The notes beneath the pieces were generated by a model. The model was not told the DNA's origin. It ran no database searches and saw only the letters and a list, made by a program, of their open reading frames with translations. A program made the position numbers and the translations under genes. Shown one piece after another: positions 35,184 to 45,614 of a DNA stretch of 64,000 bases; position 1 is the first letter of the stretch; every line of letters starts with the position of its first letter. This DNA comes from Bacteroidota bacterium (GTDB lineage Bacteria > Bacteroidota > Bacteroidia > B-17B0 > Aurantibacillaceae). Location: positions 65,826-129,825 of the forward strand of contig PLYA01000056.1 in assembly GCA_003153315.1 (NCBI GenBank). Direction: 5' to 3'.

Positions 35184-35957
35184 TTAGTTCTTAAATGCCT
35201 GGTTTAAAACAGCTGCCAACCTAATACCCGCAATAAAGATTTGTTTCTCTATGATAGGAACACTTTTTGTAATATACTCTTCGGTGATAGTATTGTCTTT
35301 AAAATCGTACACATCCTTCAGGTAGCTGCGCGATTCTTCCATCCATTTAACTACATCTATTTTTTGCAGTTCTTTTATTTGTGTTTTAGAATATTTTGAA
35401 CCGGCTTTTATACAATCGTCCAGCGTAATTTTTTTATGTTCTATAATGGCCATATCCCATACATAATGAAGGTTCTTTTGCGCGCCCAAAAAATCAACTT
35501 TTACATCGTTCCCGCCTCTGTCATCCCCATAACCGTCATGCAACGGCATATGCAAATCGCCTACCAGGTGAAATACAATTTTTACATTCGTATTTATTTC
35601 GTCTTCCTTTAAATCTTTTTTGTTATTAAGTTTGGCTATACTTTTTTCCAATTCATTTACCACGTTACCTTCATCTGTTTTAACGTAGGTTTTATCTTTA
35701 TCAATATTAATGTAGTGCCAGGGTTTCATGTTATCGTAGGCATGGTCTTTTTTAATATCATCCATCCAAAGAGCTGCCTCATCAAAGGTCATGGTGCCTA
35801 AAACTTTCTGCACCTTTTCTTCTATGCCTTTATCTAAATATAGTTTAGCTATTTCAGCTACGTAATGATGCCCTTCAGGGCCCCAAGCGAAACAGGTTGC
35901 TGTTTGCAATGAGCAATAAATAGTTAAAGAAATGAATAAGGTTTTAATGTTTTTCAT
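35184..35957 (-). CDS. S1/P1 family nuclease, secreted
   Basis: 257 residues. The signal peptide is cleaved after about Ala24, leaving Trp25 as the new N-terminus; the free Trp1 amine is a zinc ligand in this family. Other zinc ligands appear in WGPEGHHYVAEIA, WHYINID, HLVGDLHMPLHDGY and NLHYVWDMAIIEH. The enzymes cut single-stranded DNA and RNA in the periplasm or outside the cell, likely for phosphate or nucleotide scavenging. The gene stands alone. Confidence 0.93.
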   Translation of the reverse strand: MKNIKTLFISLTIYCSLQTATCFAWGPEGHHYVAEIAKLYLDKGIEEKVQKVLGTMTFDEAALWMDDIKKDHAYDNMKPWHYINIDKDKTYVKTDEGNVVNELEKSIAKLNNKKDLKEDEINTNVKIVFHLVGDLHMPLHDGYGDDRGGNDVKVDFLGAQKNLHYVWDMAIIEHKKITLDDCIKAGSKYSKTQIKELQKIDVVKWMEESRSYLKDVYDFKDNTITEEYITKSVPIIEKQIFIAGIRLAAVLNQAFKN

Positions 35958-36116
35958 AATATAGTTTTAAAGCGTGCAAAGAAAGAGAAGATTTGTGAGA
36001 TTTTGCCAGAAGAAATGAGATTATAATTAAGCCTAAAAGCTAAAAAAACGTTAAAATACAGGCTTGGGTAAATATTTACCTAATTTCGGCGTTGCTAAAA
36101 AAACGGAACTTATTAA

Positions 36117-38450
36117 ATGAAACGATTTCTTTTACTGTTTACTTTTCAAATCTTTTGTCTTACATCTTATGTTGGCTTAGCTCAAAACAAGTACACGATT
36201 AGCGGTTATATAAAAGATGTAAAAAGTGGCGAACAATTAATTGGAGCTACACTGGTAGTTAAAGAACTGCCTGCTACAGGTACAACTGCCAATGCCTATG
36301 GTTTTTATTCTTTAACCCTTCCTGAAGGAAAGTACACACTATCTGCACAGTTTACTGGCTATCAAACAAAACCAGAAGTAATCGATTTGAACAAAAGTAT
36401 CAAACTTGATTTTTCCCTTAGTGATGCGGAAACTGAATTGAGCGAGGTTGTTGTTACGGATGAGAAGAAAGACCAGAACATTACTCAAACCCAAATGGGG
36501 GTTGATAAACTGGATATACAGCAGATAAAGAATATTCCGGTTATTTTTGGAGAGAAAGACGTTCTTAAAACATTGCAGTTATTGCCCGGTGTAAAATCTG
36601 CCGGAGATGGCAGCAGTGGTTTTTATGTACGCGGGGGTAATACATCGCAAAACCTTATTTTATTGGACGAGGCAACCGTGTATAATGCCTCTCACTTGTT
36701 GGGTTTCTTTTCGGTATTCAATTCAGATGCTATTAAAGATGTAACTCTTTATAAGGGTACGCACCCTGCCGAATTTGGTGGACGTTTATCATCGGTATTG
36801 GATATTAAAATGAAGGACGGTAACGACCAGAAGTTCCATGTAAGCGGTGGCTTAGGTATTATTGCTTCGCGATTGGCTATTGAAGGTCCGATTAAAAAAG
36901 GCAAAGGCTCTTTTTTATTGACCGCACGTAGAACTTATGCCGATGCATTGCTTAACTTGTTTTCAAGCAACAGTTCTCCTCTTAAGCATGTTAGTTTATA
37001 TTTTTATGATATCAACTTAAAAGCAAATTACCGGTTGAATGATAAGAACCGGGTTTATTTATCGGGCTACTTTGGTAAGGATGATTTAGGTACGGGCAAT
37101 TTCGGGCTTAACTATGGCAATGCCACTGGAACGTTCAGATTAAATCATTTGTTTAGTGATAAGTTGTTTTCAAATACTTCCCTAATTTTTACTAATTACG
37201 ATTACAAGATAACTACCAGCTTTGGGGCGAATAACTTAGATATTATTTCGCGCATACAAGATTATGGACTAAAACAGGACTTTCAATATTTTTTAAACGC
37301 CAAGAATAAAATCAAATTCGGATTTAGCTCTACCTGGCATAAATTAATTCCGGGTTCTATTACATCTTCCAGTAATACTCCATTAAGCAAACGGGGTGTT
37401 CCTAATAAATATGCTTTAGAAAATGCCATTTATATTTCTCATGAACTAAGAGCAACGGATAAGTTAAGTTTTGAATATGGAGCAAGACTTACTTCATTCA
37501 GTTTATTTGGCCCGGGTACTTTTTATAACTACAATGCAGTTGATAGTATAACCGATTCGGCAAAATATAATCAATCACAAATAGTAAAAACCTATATAAA
37601 CCTTCAGCCCCGCGCTGCTTTTAATTATGTAATAAACCCAAGAAGTTCTATAAAAGGTAATTATGCACGTAATACGCAATACATGCACTTGTTGCAAAAC
37701 ACTACATCGGGCAACCCAACTGATTTGTGGATACCAAGCAGTAATAATGTAAAACCTGAACTTTGCGACCAAGTATCAGTTGGGTATTTCAGAAACTTTT
37801 TAGACAATATGTTTGAGACATCTGTAGAAACCTATTACAAGCAAATGCAAAACCAAATTGATTATGTAAACGGAGCTCAATTAACATTGAATGCCAATGT
37901 AGAATCACAATTGCTTTACGGCATAGGAAGAGCTTATGGGGTAGAGTTATTTATAAAGAAAAAATACGGCAGGTTTAACGGATGGGTAGGTTATACCTTA
38001 TCTCGCACAGAGAGGAAAATTAACGGCATAAATAATGATACATGGTATGCTGCTACGCAGGATATTACACATTACATAACTGCTGTTGGTATATTTGAAA
38101 TTAATAAAAAATGGACGGCATCAGCCAATTTTGTTTATTACACCGGTAATGCGGTAACCTTCCCCAGCGGTAAGTACGAAGTAAACGGACAGGTTGTATT
38201 TTATTACACCGAGCGTAACGGCTATCGTATGCCGGCTTATAACAGGTTGGATGTTGGCTTTACCTATCAGGCAAAAAAGACAGAGAAATTTGAATCGAGT
38301 TGGAACTTCTCCTGCTACAATGCATATGGCAGAGAGAATCCTTATAGCATCACGTTTCAAACAAACCCCAACAACCCGCAGCAAACACAGGCCGTGCTAA
38401 CATATTTATTCAGATGGGTGCCTTCCATAACCTATAACTTTAAATTTTAA
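36117..38450 (+). CDS. TonB-dependent receptor with carboxypeptidase-like N-terminal domain
   Basis: 777 residues. A signal peptide (1-22) is followed by a CarboxypepD_reg-like domain (about 26-108, SGEQLIGATLVVKELPATGT), a plug domain (about 120-240, GDGSSGFYVRGGNTSQNLIL) and a 22-strand barrel ending in a terminal Phe (TYNFKF). It takes up a ligand using TonB energy. The next gene, a DUF4249 lipoprotein 3 bp downstream, is the usual partner of this receptor class. The ligand is unknown. Confidence 0.92.
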   Translation: MKRFLLLFTFQIFCLTSYVGLAQNKYTISGYIKDVKSGEQLIGATLVVKELPATGTTANAYGFYSLTLPEGKYTLSAQFTGYQTKPEVIDLNKSIKLDFSLSDAETELSEVVVTDEKKDQNITQTQMGVDKLDIQQIKNIPVIFGEKDVLKTLQLLPGVKSAGDGSSGFYVRGGNTSQNLILLDEATVYNASHLLGFFSVFNSDAIKDVTLYKGTHPAEFGGRLSSVLDIKMKDGNDQKFHVSGGLGIIASRLAIEGPIKKGKGSFLLTARRTYADALLNLFSSNSSPLKHVSLYFYDINLKANYRLNDKNRVYLSGYFGKDDLGTGNFGLNYGNATGTFRLNHLFSDKLFSNTSLIFTNYDYKITTSFGANNLDIISRIQDYGLKQDFQYFLNAKNKIKFGFSSTWHKLIPGSITSSSNTPLSKRGVPNKYALENAIYISHELRATDKLSFEYGARLTSFSLFGPGTFYNYNAVDSITDSAKYNQSQIVKTYINLQPRAAFNYVINPRSSIKGNYARNTQYMHLLQNTTSGNPTDLWIPSSNNVKPELCDQVSVGYFRNFLDNMFETSVETYYKQMQNQIDYVNGAQLTLNANVESQLLYGIGRAYGVELFIKKKYGRFNGWVGYTLSRTERKINGINNDTWYAATQDITHYITAVGIFEINKKWTASANFVYYTGNAVTFPSGKYEVNGQVVFYYTERNGYRMPAYNRLDVGFTYQAKKTEKFESSWNFSCYNAYGRENPYSITFQTNPNNPQQTQAVLTYLFRWVPSITYNFKF

Positions 38451-38453
38451 ACC

Positions 38454-39296
38454 ATGAACAGAATCATTTTTAGCTTATTACTTATGGCCTGCTGTGTGTT
38501 TACAGCCTGTACGAAAGTAATTAACGTAGATTTAAATTCGGCAAACCCTGATATAGTAGTTGATGCCGAGGTTACAGATAGCGTAACTTCATATACCGTT
38601 AATCTTACACAAACCGTAAACTTTAGCGATAACAATATTTTCCCGGTGGTAAATGGAGCTACGGTTGTAATAAGGGATAACGCAGGCAACAGCGAAACAC
38701 TTGCAGAAACAAGTCCGGGGAATTATATTACATCGCATCTGCAGGGAGTTGATGGTAGAACGTATTACTTATCTATTACCTCTAACGGAAAAAAATATAC
38801 AGCAACTTCAACTATGCCTTATGGTGTTGCTTTAGATTCCGTGATAGCAGATACTACTTCTCATCGTGGAGGTGGTGGTTTTGGTGGGCATGGAGGTGGA
38901 AGTACTACCCCTGCTGTTCCAAATGTAACAGTAAGAGCTGTATTTACTGACCCGAAAGGAGTAGCTAATTACTACCGATTGATTGAATATGTAAATAGGG
39001 TGCCTAACTATAATAACATTGCTATTGTATCCGATCAGGGGCAGGATGGTTCTCAAATTACTGAAAATGTAGTTAGACGGGATACCAGTATACATGCAGG
39101 AGATACGGTAAAGGTGGTATTAGAAAGTATTGACGCCAATGTGTATGAATATTACCGAACGCTTAAGCAGGTAACCAAAGCACAAAATGGCATACAAACT
39201 ACCGTTCCGGGAAATCCTACTACCAATTTAAGCAATAATGCTTTAGGATTCTTTAGTGCTTATGCTGTGAGGTCTAAATACGTTATTGCACCTTAA
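38454..39296 (+). CDS. DUF4249 lipoprotein
   Basis: 280 residues. The lipoprotein signal peptide ends VFTAC (Cys19). It continues TKVINVDLNSANPDIVVDA and NFSDNNIFPVVNGATVVIRD, the beta-sandwich opening of DUF4249. An unusual Gly/His stretch (about 140-152, HRGGGGFGGHGGGS) could be flexible or metal-binding. The family is paired with TonB receptors and is thought to sit at the cell surface as a substrate-binding lid. It is co-transcribed with the receptor. Confidence 0.88.
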   Translation: MNRIIFSLLLMACCVFTACTKVINVDLNSANPDIVVDAEVTDSVTSYTVNLTQTVNFSDNNIFPVVNGATVVIRDNAGNSETLAETSPGNYITSHLQGVDGRTYYLSITSNGKKYTATSTMPYGVALDSVIADTTSHRGGGGFGGHGGGSTTPAVPNVTVRAVFTDPKGVANYYRLIEYVNRVPNYNNIAIVSDQGQDGSQITENVVRRDTSIHAGDTVKVVLESIDANVYEYYRTLKQVTKAQNGIQTTVPGNPTTNLSNNALGFFSAYAVRSKYVIAP

Positions 39297-39302
39297 TAGT
39301 TT

Positions 39303-41885
39303 TTAAAACATACCCAAATCAGGGGTGGCAATAAAGCCTTCGTTTCCGTTGGCTAATTGTATGGCGGTATAATCAGGATTAATGCTTAGCACATTTACTT
39401 TAGTGCCCTCATGCAAACTAAATTTAGATTTTGAGGTGGCGTTGGGCTCGCTAAACACTTTTACCTCGGGTGAGATGATAATGGCTTGCGTCTTTTTATT
39501 TAAGTTATGTAACGTGGCATAACCCACCGTTAACGAAAACACAAAGGCCATCACAAACAAACTGCCAGACCAAAACCCTGTACGCTTTAGTACCACATTG
39601 CCGGTGCTTACAAACAATACAAAAAACAAGGCAGCGGCTAACAAACAAACAATAGTGGCGTAAGCCCAACCATTGGTGCTAAACAAACCATACAATCCCG
39701 ATTTAATGGCATTGGTAAACAGGTTTTCTTTGGCATCTATCTTATCAATAACCTTGGTGTTGGCTATGCGGAGGTTGTTTTTTACATTGCCATCGGTAGG
39801 GTTTAGTTTGTTTGCCAGCTCATAATTATAAATAGCCTTGCCCAATTGGTTATCTTTATAATAGGCATTACCTAAATTGTAATATAAAGCAGCGGAGGTT
39901 TTACCTTCTTTTAAAATATTTTCGTAGTAGGTTATTACATTTTTATATTCTTTCTTGTTGTAGGCTGCAACGGCATCATTTTGCGCAAAACAAAATGAAT
40001 TTATAAGTAAAGCCAAAAGAACAAAAAGCAGGGAGCTTTTTACTTTTGAATTATCACTTTTAACTTGCTTACCCAGTTCATTTTCAATAGCTGTAATTAA
40101 ACTGATGGTGTTGTTATATACCAAATTCAAATCCTTCTCAGCGGCAGAGGGTGCGTAGCGTGCATACTCACAATCGTTAAGCGTACCAATTAGTTTATTT
40201 ATGGTTTCAGCACTTACATATTTCTTAATGAGGTTTTCGGTGATGCTATTTTTAGATAAATCTGCCACGGGTATGTTCAGTTTAAAACTTACATAACTGT
40301 TAAGCGCAGTAAGCACTTCGTTATAAAACTCATCTTGTTTGTTCTGGTTTTTAAACTTCTCTGCCAACGTTAACTGCTTTCGGGCAATTTTAAGCGCGCG
40401 TCTTTGTTTAACGCTCACCACATCGCTTTGCGATTTTAAATAATTATTCCTTGCTGCCACAAAGCCAATAAACAAAGTGGCAATTAAACCCAATATGCTA
40501 TAATGCCTCCAGGAAGAGAAGAACTCCTCATCCACAGGATGCAATCTTAAGTCGCCTGTTTTTATGTAGCGTATATCATTCTCTTCGGTTTGAATTTCGT
40601 GTTTTGGATTATATACCTGGGCACCGCCCACCGAGTTAGGGTCGGGTGCATCAACAGTAATCTTTACTTCGGGAGAAGGCAAGATTACGTATTGCTTTTT
40701 CTCAACATCAAAATAAAAGAAGTTAATATCCTTTAAAACATATTCGCCTTCCTTACGCGGAATAACTAGATAATCATAGGTTTTGGTACCGCTAACACCA
40801 CCTATTGTATTAATGCTTTCACTTATTTTAGGATCATAGAGCTCAAAGCCATCCGGGAAATTAATCTTTGGTGTAGAGGCTAAATTTATATTTCCTGTTC
40901 CACTGATGGTTAGTTTAAGATTTATACTCTCGTTAGCTTTTACCTTATTATGGTTTATTTTTGCATTAAAGCTGAACTTACCTACTGCTCCAGTAAAGTT
41001 TTCAGGTTTACCTTTCTCAGGCAGAGGCATTACTTCTATCGTTACGGGTTTACCTTTCACTTTAACAGCCACATCTTGTCCGCCACCACCAAAGAACTGG
41101 TCGAACAAGGATTGTGGTTTTGTTTGCTGTCTTACTATGCAATCAATCTCGATAGGCTCTATCGTTAACTTACCTGTACGTTGCGGAAATACATACGTTT
41201 TACTAAACTCGGCAACATAATAATTTATGCCATCTAAGTTCTCTTGCGTTAATTGAATTTGTCCTTTATGCTCTTCATCCTTACTCCAAAAACCATTATA
41301 CTCAGGTGGATTAAAATTTTGAAACCCGCGCAAAGTACCACGGCAATATACTTTTTGGGTAACAACTAGTTGCTCGCCTAAGTAACATTGCTTTTTACTT
41401 AGATAGGTGCGTACAAATAAATCTTCACCACTTACATTTTGTGCCGGTTGGCCATTATTACTGCGGGCAGGATTTTGACTTTGTTGCTGTTGTTGCGGAT
41501 TACCTTTAACTACTTCAATGGCAATAGGATTAGATTCTGCTTTAGCTCCATTAACGGTTGCCGAAGCAGTACCAATAGTAAACTTACCTTCTTTGCGGGC
41601 AGCTATCATGTATGAGTAGCTAACCGTCTGACTCATATTCCCATTTGCAATCTGCATACTCGTAGACTGGTTAGGGCCGCTATACACATCAAAATCAGGA
41701 AAAGCAGATGGTTTAAACCCCGACATATTGCCATTAACTGTAAACGAAATCTGGAACACTTCGCCTACGGCAACTTTATTCTTACTTACCTGCGCTACTA
41801 ACTTTTGAGCAATAGAATTATACGACAGGAGAATTGCAATTCCTGCTAAAACAAAAGAAAGTATTTTATTCGTTTTAATTCTCAC
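39303..41885 (-). CDS. BatD-BatE fusion (aerotolerance operon)
   Basis: 860 residues, longer than BatD alone (about 600). Residues 1-610 are BatD: signal peptide, tandem beta-sandwich domains, one membrane helix near 458-478 and a cytosolic helical tail. After that a second hydrophobic segment (about 617-635, SLLFVLLALLINSFCFAQ) looks like a signal peptide buried inside the protein. It is followed by BatE: TPR repeats (about 636-735), two membrane helices and a C-terminal SH3 domain. No stop or start codon separates the halves. It is the last gene of the bat operon. Confidence 0.88.
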   Translation of the reverse strand: MRIKTNKILSFVLAGIAILLSYNSIAQKLVAQVSKNKVAVGEVFQISFTVNGNMSGFKPSAFPDFDVYSGPNQSTSMQIANGNMSQTVSYSYMIAARKEGKFTIGTASATVNGAKAESNPIAIEVVKGNPQQQQQSQNPARSNNGQPAQNVSGEDLFVRTYLSKKQCYLGEQLVVTQKVYCRGTLRGFQNFNPPEYNGFWSKDEEHKGQIQLTQENLDGINYYVAEFSKTYVFPQRTGKLTIEPIEIDCIVRQQTKPQSLFDQFFGGGGQDVAVKVKGKPVTIEVMPLPEKGKPENFTGAVGKFSFNAKINHNKVKANESINLKLTISGTGNINLASTPKINFPDGFELYDPKISESINTIGGVSGTKTYDYLVIPRKEGEYVLKDINFFYFDVEKKQYVILPSPEVKITVDAPDPNSVGGAQVYNPKHEIQTEENDIRYIKTGDLRLHPVDEEFFSSWRHYSILGLIATLFIGFVAARNNYLKSQSDVVSVKQRRALKIARKQLTLAEKFKNQNKQDEFYNEVLTALNSYVSFKLNIPVADLSKNSITENLIKKYVSAETINKLIGTLNDCEYARYAPSAAEKDLNLVYNNTISLITAIENELGKQVKSDNSKVKSSLLFVLLALLINSFCFAQNDAVAAYNKKEYKNVITYYENILKEGKTSAALYYNLGNAYYKDNQLGKAIYNYELANKLNPTDGNVKNNLRIANTKVIDKIDAKENLFTNAIKSGLYGLFSTNGWAYATIVCLLAAALFFVLFVSTGNVVLKRTGFWSGSLFVMAFVFSLTVGYATLHNLNKKTQAIIISPEVKVFSEPNATSKSKFSLHEGTKVNVLSINPDYTAIQLANGNEGFIATPDLGMF

Positions 41886-41892
41886 TTACTCT

Positions 41893-42576
41893 TTACCAGT
41901 CTTTATCAATGTTTTTCTTTTCAGCGTTCTCGTCTTTATTCTTCTTCTTCAATTGCATTTTCTGTTCATTATTCTTTAAAGCATCTAACATACGTTGTGC
42001 CTCTTCTTTACTCATTTGGGGTTGTTGCTGCTCAGGTTTTTTATCTTTGTCCCCTTTATTATCCATCTTCTTTTTCTCATCTTTCTTATCCTTATCATCC
42101 TTCTTTTGCTGCTTATCTTTATTCTCCTGGTTTTTCTTTTGTTGTTCCTGTAATTTCTTCAACGCATAAGCAAGATTATAACGAGTATCTTCATCTTTAG
42201 GATTCATTTTTAAAGAGTTCTTATACGCCGTAATGGCTTCATTATAGCTCTTGGTTTTTAAATACGAGTTACCTAAATTATGGAAAGCCTTCGACATGGT
42301 ATCTTTATTGTTAGAAGTGCTGTTCTTTATATAGGTATCATACTGACCGATAGCATCCGTAAATTTACCTTGCTTATAGTAAGCGTCTCCCAAATTATAA
42401 TTAGATTTATAATAGTTGTTTTTGGCTTTCAACGCTTCAGAATAATAACCTTCTGCTTCGCCGTACTTTCCGCCAAAATAACTGTTGTTCCCTTCTCTAA
42501 GAATTCGCTTCTCCTTTTGTGCAAAAGATAGAGCAGCAGTTAAACAAAACAATATGAAGAAAAACCGTTTCATCAC
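41893..42576 (-). CDS. batC: BatC-like TPR protein
   Basis: 227 residues. A signal peptide (1-19) is followed by about three TPR repeats (20-135: YYKSNYNLGDAYYKQGKFTD and later), then a low-complexity Lys/Gln/Asp tail (about 140-227). The layout is that of BatC in the Bacteroidota aerotolerance operon, probably a periplasmic partner of BatA/BatB. It overlaps batB by 4 bp and is followed 7 bp later by the BatD-BatE fusion gene. Confidence 0.88.
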   Translation of the reverse strand: MMKRFFFILFCLTAALSFAQKEKRILREGNNSYFGGKYGEAEGYYSEALKAKNNYYKSNYNLGDAYYKQGKFTDAIGQYDTYIKNSTSNNKDTMSKAFHNLGNSYLKTKSYNEAITAYKNSLKMNPKDEDTRYNLAYALKKLQEQQKKNQENKDKQQKKDDKDKKDEKKKMDNKGDKDKKPEQQQPQMSKEEAQRMLDALKNNEQKMQLKKKNKDENAEKKNIDKDW

Positions 42577-43604
42577 TTTTTAAATAAATTTAATTTTCTC
42601 CACCAGATATTAATGCGTTCACTAATTAAAAACTCAATCAACAAAAACAATAAGCTTGCTCCAATAAACCATTGAAACTGGTCCTCATAATCAGTATACA
42701 TTTTAGATTCGAATTGCTTTTTCTCTAATTCATTTACTTTATCAAGCACTGCACCTAAACCCACATCGGCATTGCTTGCTTTTACATAAACGCCATTTGC
42801 CGCGCCTGCTATTTCCTGCAATATCTTTTCGTTCAGTTTGGTAACAACCGTGTTACCCTCTTTATCTTTTTTATACCCCGAAGGAATTCCATTATTATAA
42901 ACCGGAATGGGAACTCCCGCATCAGAACCCACGCCAATTGTATTGATGATAATTCCTTCCTTGCCTGCCTCTTCGGCGGCTTTAATGGCGTCTTCTTCAT
43001 GGTCTTCCCCATCAGTAATAATGATAATGGCTTTATTCTTACCTTCATCTTTCCCGAATGATTCTTTTGCCTTTTCAATAGCAGTACTTATATCGGTACC
43101 CTGTCTTTCAATAATATTAGGCGTAATGGCATTTAAAAACAATTTAGCCGAGGCGTAATCTATAGTAATAGGTAATTGCGTATAAGCCTCTCCTGCAAAA
43201 ACAACAATCCCTATTCTGTCGCCCTGCAGTTTATCAATCATCTGCTCTATAGCTTGCTTGGCGCGTTCCAAACGATTAGGCTTTAAATCTTCTGCCAGCA
43301 TAGAATTTGATACATCCAGACAAATCATAATATCAGCCCCTTCACGCTTCACATCCTGCATTTTACTCCCTGTTTGCAGATTACAAATGCCTAATATTAA
43401 AAAGATAAGAGCAAGGGTGTATAAAATAAACTTTACTGTTTGTTTACTTCTTGATACATCAGGTATCATAGCTAATATTAAAGGATAGTCACCTAGTTTC
43501 TTCAGCATTTTCTTACGTGATGCAATAGCTAAAATAAAAACAAGCACCACTAAAGGAACCAACGTTAGTGCCCACAAATATTCTGTATATTGAAACTTAA
43601 ACAT
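42573..43604 (-). CDS. batB: BatB, von Willebrand factor A domain membrane protein
   Basis: 343 residues. Two N-terminal membrane helices (about 8-28 and 58-75), a VWA domain (about 88-285) with the metal site DVSNS and TDGEDHEEDA, and a C-terminal membrane helix (about 312-330). VWA proteins of this operon bind partners through a metal ion, with MoxR as the likely AAA+ partner. It starts directly after the batA stop codon (TAAATG) and overlaps batC by 4 bp. Confidence 0.93.
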   Translation of the reverse strand: MFKFQYTEYLWALTLVPLVVLVFILAIASRKKMLKKLGDYPLILAMIPDVSRSKQTVKFILYTLALIFLILGICNLQTGSKMQDVKREGADIMICLDVSNSMLAEDLKPNRLERAKQAIEQMIDKLQGDRIGIVVFAGEAYTQLPITIDYASAKLFLNAITPNIIERQGTDISTAIEKAKESFGKDEGKNKAIIIITDGEDHEEDAIKAAEEAGKEGIIINTIGVGSDAGVPIPVYNNGIPSGYKKDKEGNTVVTKLNEKILQEIAGAANGVYVKASNADVGLGAVLDKVNELEKKQFESKMYTDYEDQFQWFIGASLLFLLIEFLISERINIWWRKLNLFKK

Positions 43605-44621
43605 TTAGGGTAATGAACGGATTACAGTTTTTTTAATTACAAATTCTAACAAAAGAAAGATAGCTGCTGCAATAGCAAAAGGTAAAAAATGTTCTGCTTT
43701 ATTAGAGAAACTCTTTTCGCTGATAATTGATTTCTCCAACTTATCAATCTCCTTATAGACGGTTCTTAAACTTTCATTATCTGTTGCCCTGAAATACTTT
43801 CCTCCTGTTTCTTCGGCAATTTTAGTCATGGTGTTTTCATCCAAATCCACGTCCACATATTCGTACTCCATTTGCCCATTAGGGAAAATAGATACCGGTG
43901 TTAATGCCTTACCCTTGGTACCCACACCAATGGTATAGACGCGCACTCCAAATGTTTTGGCAATATCTCCTGCTGTAAGTGGTGCAATCTCTCCCACATT
44001 ATTCACTCCATCAGAAAGTAAAATAACCACTTTGCTCTTTGCTTTACTTTCTTTTACGCGAGAAACTGCATCTGCTAATCCAAGTCCAATAGCTGTCCCC
44101 TGCCCTACTGAACCTGCGGCTATATCAGCAAATAAGTTTTTTATAACTGTATGGTCTGTTGTAAGCGGACATTGTGTAAAAGCTTCACCACCAAAAATTA
44201 CAAGGCCAATTCTATCGTTAGGACGCGAATCAATAAACTCTTTAGCTACTTCTTTAGCAGCATCTAAACGGTTAGGTTTAAAGTCTTTTGCCAGCATGGA
44301 ATAAGAAACATCTATCGCCAATACAATATCAATCCCTTCTGTTTTTACATCTTTCCAACTGCTACGAGATTGAGGACGGGTCAGTACTAAAATTAAAAGA
44401 GAAACAGTTAGTAACCTGCACACAAAAATGACATGGCGCAGCATGGCTTTGTAAGAAGGTCTTATAGTACCTAAATTCTGAAATGAAGAAAAATTAAACT
44501 CAGCTTCCTGTTTTTTTAGTTTCAATAAATACCAGCCAATCATTAAAGGCAACAGCAGAAACAGCCAAAAGAATTGCTTATCGGCAAACGTAATATCCTT
44601 TATGCTATGCAGTATATCCAC
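43605..44621 (-). CDS. batA: BatA, von Willebrand factor A domain membrane protein
   Basis: 338 residues. The start is a GTG directly after the stop of the preceding gene (TAAGTG). The N-terminal hydrophobic segments and C-terminal membrane helix (about 313-330) match BatB, with which it is paralogous. The VWA metal site is DVSYS, followed by LLSDGVNNVGE. It is expected to face the periplasm and work with MoxR and DUF58. Confidence 0.93.
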   Translation of the reverse strand: MDILHSIKDITFADKQFFWLFLLLPLMIGWYLLKLKKQEAEFNFSSFQNLGTIRPSYKAMLRHVIFVCRLLTVSLLILVLTRPQSRSSWKDVKTEGIDIVLAIDVSYSMLAKDFKPNRLDAAKEVAKEFIDSRPNDRIGLVIFGGEAFTQCPLTTDHTVIKNLFADIAAGSVGQGTAIGLGLADAVSRVKESKAKSKVVILLSDGVNNVGEIAPLTAGDIAKTFGVRVYTIGVGTKGKALTPVSIFPNGQMEYEYVDVDLDENTMTKIAEETGGKYFRATDNESLRTVYKEIDKLEKSIISEKSFSNKAEHFLPFAIAAAIFLLLEFVIKKTVIRSLP

Positions 44622-45602
44622 TTATTGAGTAACTGAATTATTTTCTTCTGTTGGGTTAATTGGGTCTTCACGTTTAGTGCCGTTCACAAAATCAAATGCA
44701 TTGTTCAAAGTCATATCATTTTCAACCTCAATAGGAATTACTTTGGCAAACTTTACATAATCTGCCAATGTTAATACCTGTTTTAATTTCTCTTTACTTA
44801 TCGTATCAATTACCTGCGAGTTCATTATTTTAAATATCTCATCAGAAGTAAGCTCCATTGCAGCCACTCCATAGCGTTCTTCTATATATGCTCGCAACGT
44901 ATCCGATATAAGGGTATGGTATTCTTTATATTTACCCTCCTGCCATAGCTTTTTGTTTTTAATTTCTTCCAAAGCATTAAGTGCCGTAATATGTGCAGGT
45001 ACTTTTGGTTTAGGTGGTTCAATAATAACAGGTTTCTTTTTAAGTACTTTTCTCAATATGAAAATGATTATAACAATTACAATAACCGCAACCAGTCCAC
45101 CATAAACAAATGGCAGATACTCATGCCAGTCAAACGGTTCATCAAATGGTGCTTTAATATCTTTAATGCTCTTTTCAGCAGTATCAACAGGTAAGGTATA
45201 AACAGCTAATAACAAAGCATCTGTTTCAACAGGTTTGGCAGTGTCATTATTTACAATAAATGCAAAAGGTGGTATAGCCCAAAACCCTGAATCAACTGAG
45301 GTTACGGTAATGGTTTGATGCTGCTGGATTTCATCGGGTTTATTTTTATCAGGAATAGTTGTATCTATTTTAGACACATTAACTACCTCAACTTCCTTAC
45401 GCAAGGTATCACCAATTACAGGCCATTGTATGTTTAAGTTCTTTTGAGTAGCTTTATACTTAACATATAAGTCAATTTTAGACTGTTCACCAATTCGGAT
45501 CTTGTTGGTATCCATCATAGCAATAGCTTCAACCTGAGCAAGAGAAAAGAAGGTATTCCCTAATAGTAGTATGAAGAAAAGATATTTAATTTTTTTAATC
45601 AT
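44622..45602 (-). CDS. Bat-operon membrane protein (unnamed)
   Basis: 326 residues. A signal peptide (about 1-22), a periplasmic beta-rich domain starting AIAMMDTNKIRIGEQSKID (BatD-like, a short form), one membrane helix (about 167-188) and a cytosolic helical domain (about 205-310). The last has ALEEIKNKKLWQEGKYKEYH, as in DUF4381-type proteins. It lies between the DUF58 and batA genes, the usual position for this protein in Bacteroidota, and shares the operon. Confidence 0.78.
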   Translation of the reverse strand: MIKKIKYLFFILLLGNTFFSLAQVEAIAMMDTNKIRIGEQSKIDLYVKYKATQKNLNIQWPVIGDTLRKEVEVVNVSKIDTTIPDKNKPDEIQQHQTITVTSVDSGFWAIPPFAFIVNNDTAKPVETDALLLAVYTLPVDTAEKSIKDIKAPFDEPFDWHEYLPFVYGGLVAVIVIVIIIFILRKVLKKKPVIIEPPKPKVPAHITALNALEEIKNKKLWQEGKYKEYHTLISDTLRAYIEERYGVAAMELTSDEIFKIMNSQVIDTISKEKLKQVLTLADYVKFAKVIPIEVENDMTLNNAFDFVNGTKREDPINPTEENNSVTQ

Positions 45603-45614
45603 CCTATGTAATTA

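Noticed and set aside
41909-42531. Ser/Phe/Cys-rich frames on the plus strand over batC
   Set aside because: Antisense shadows of the Lys/Gln/Asp-rich BatC tail.
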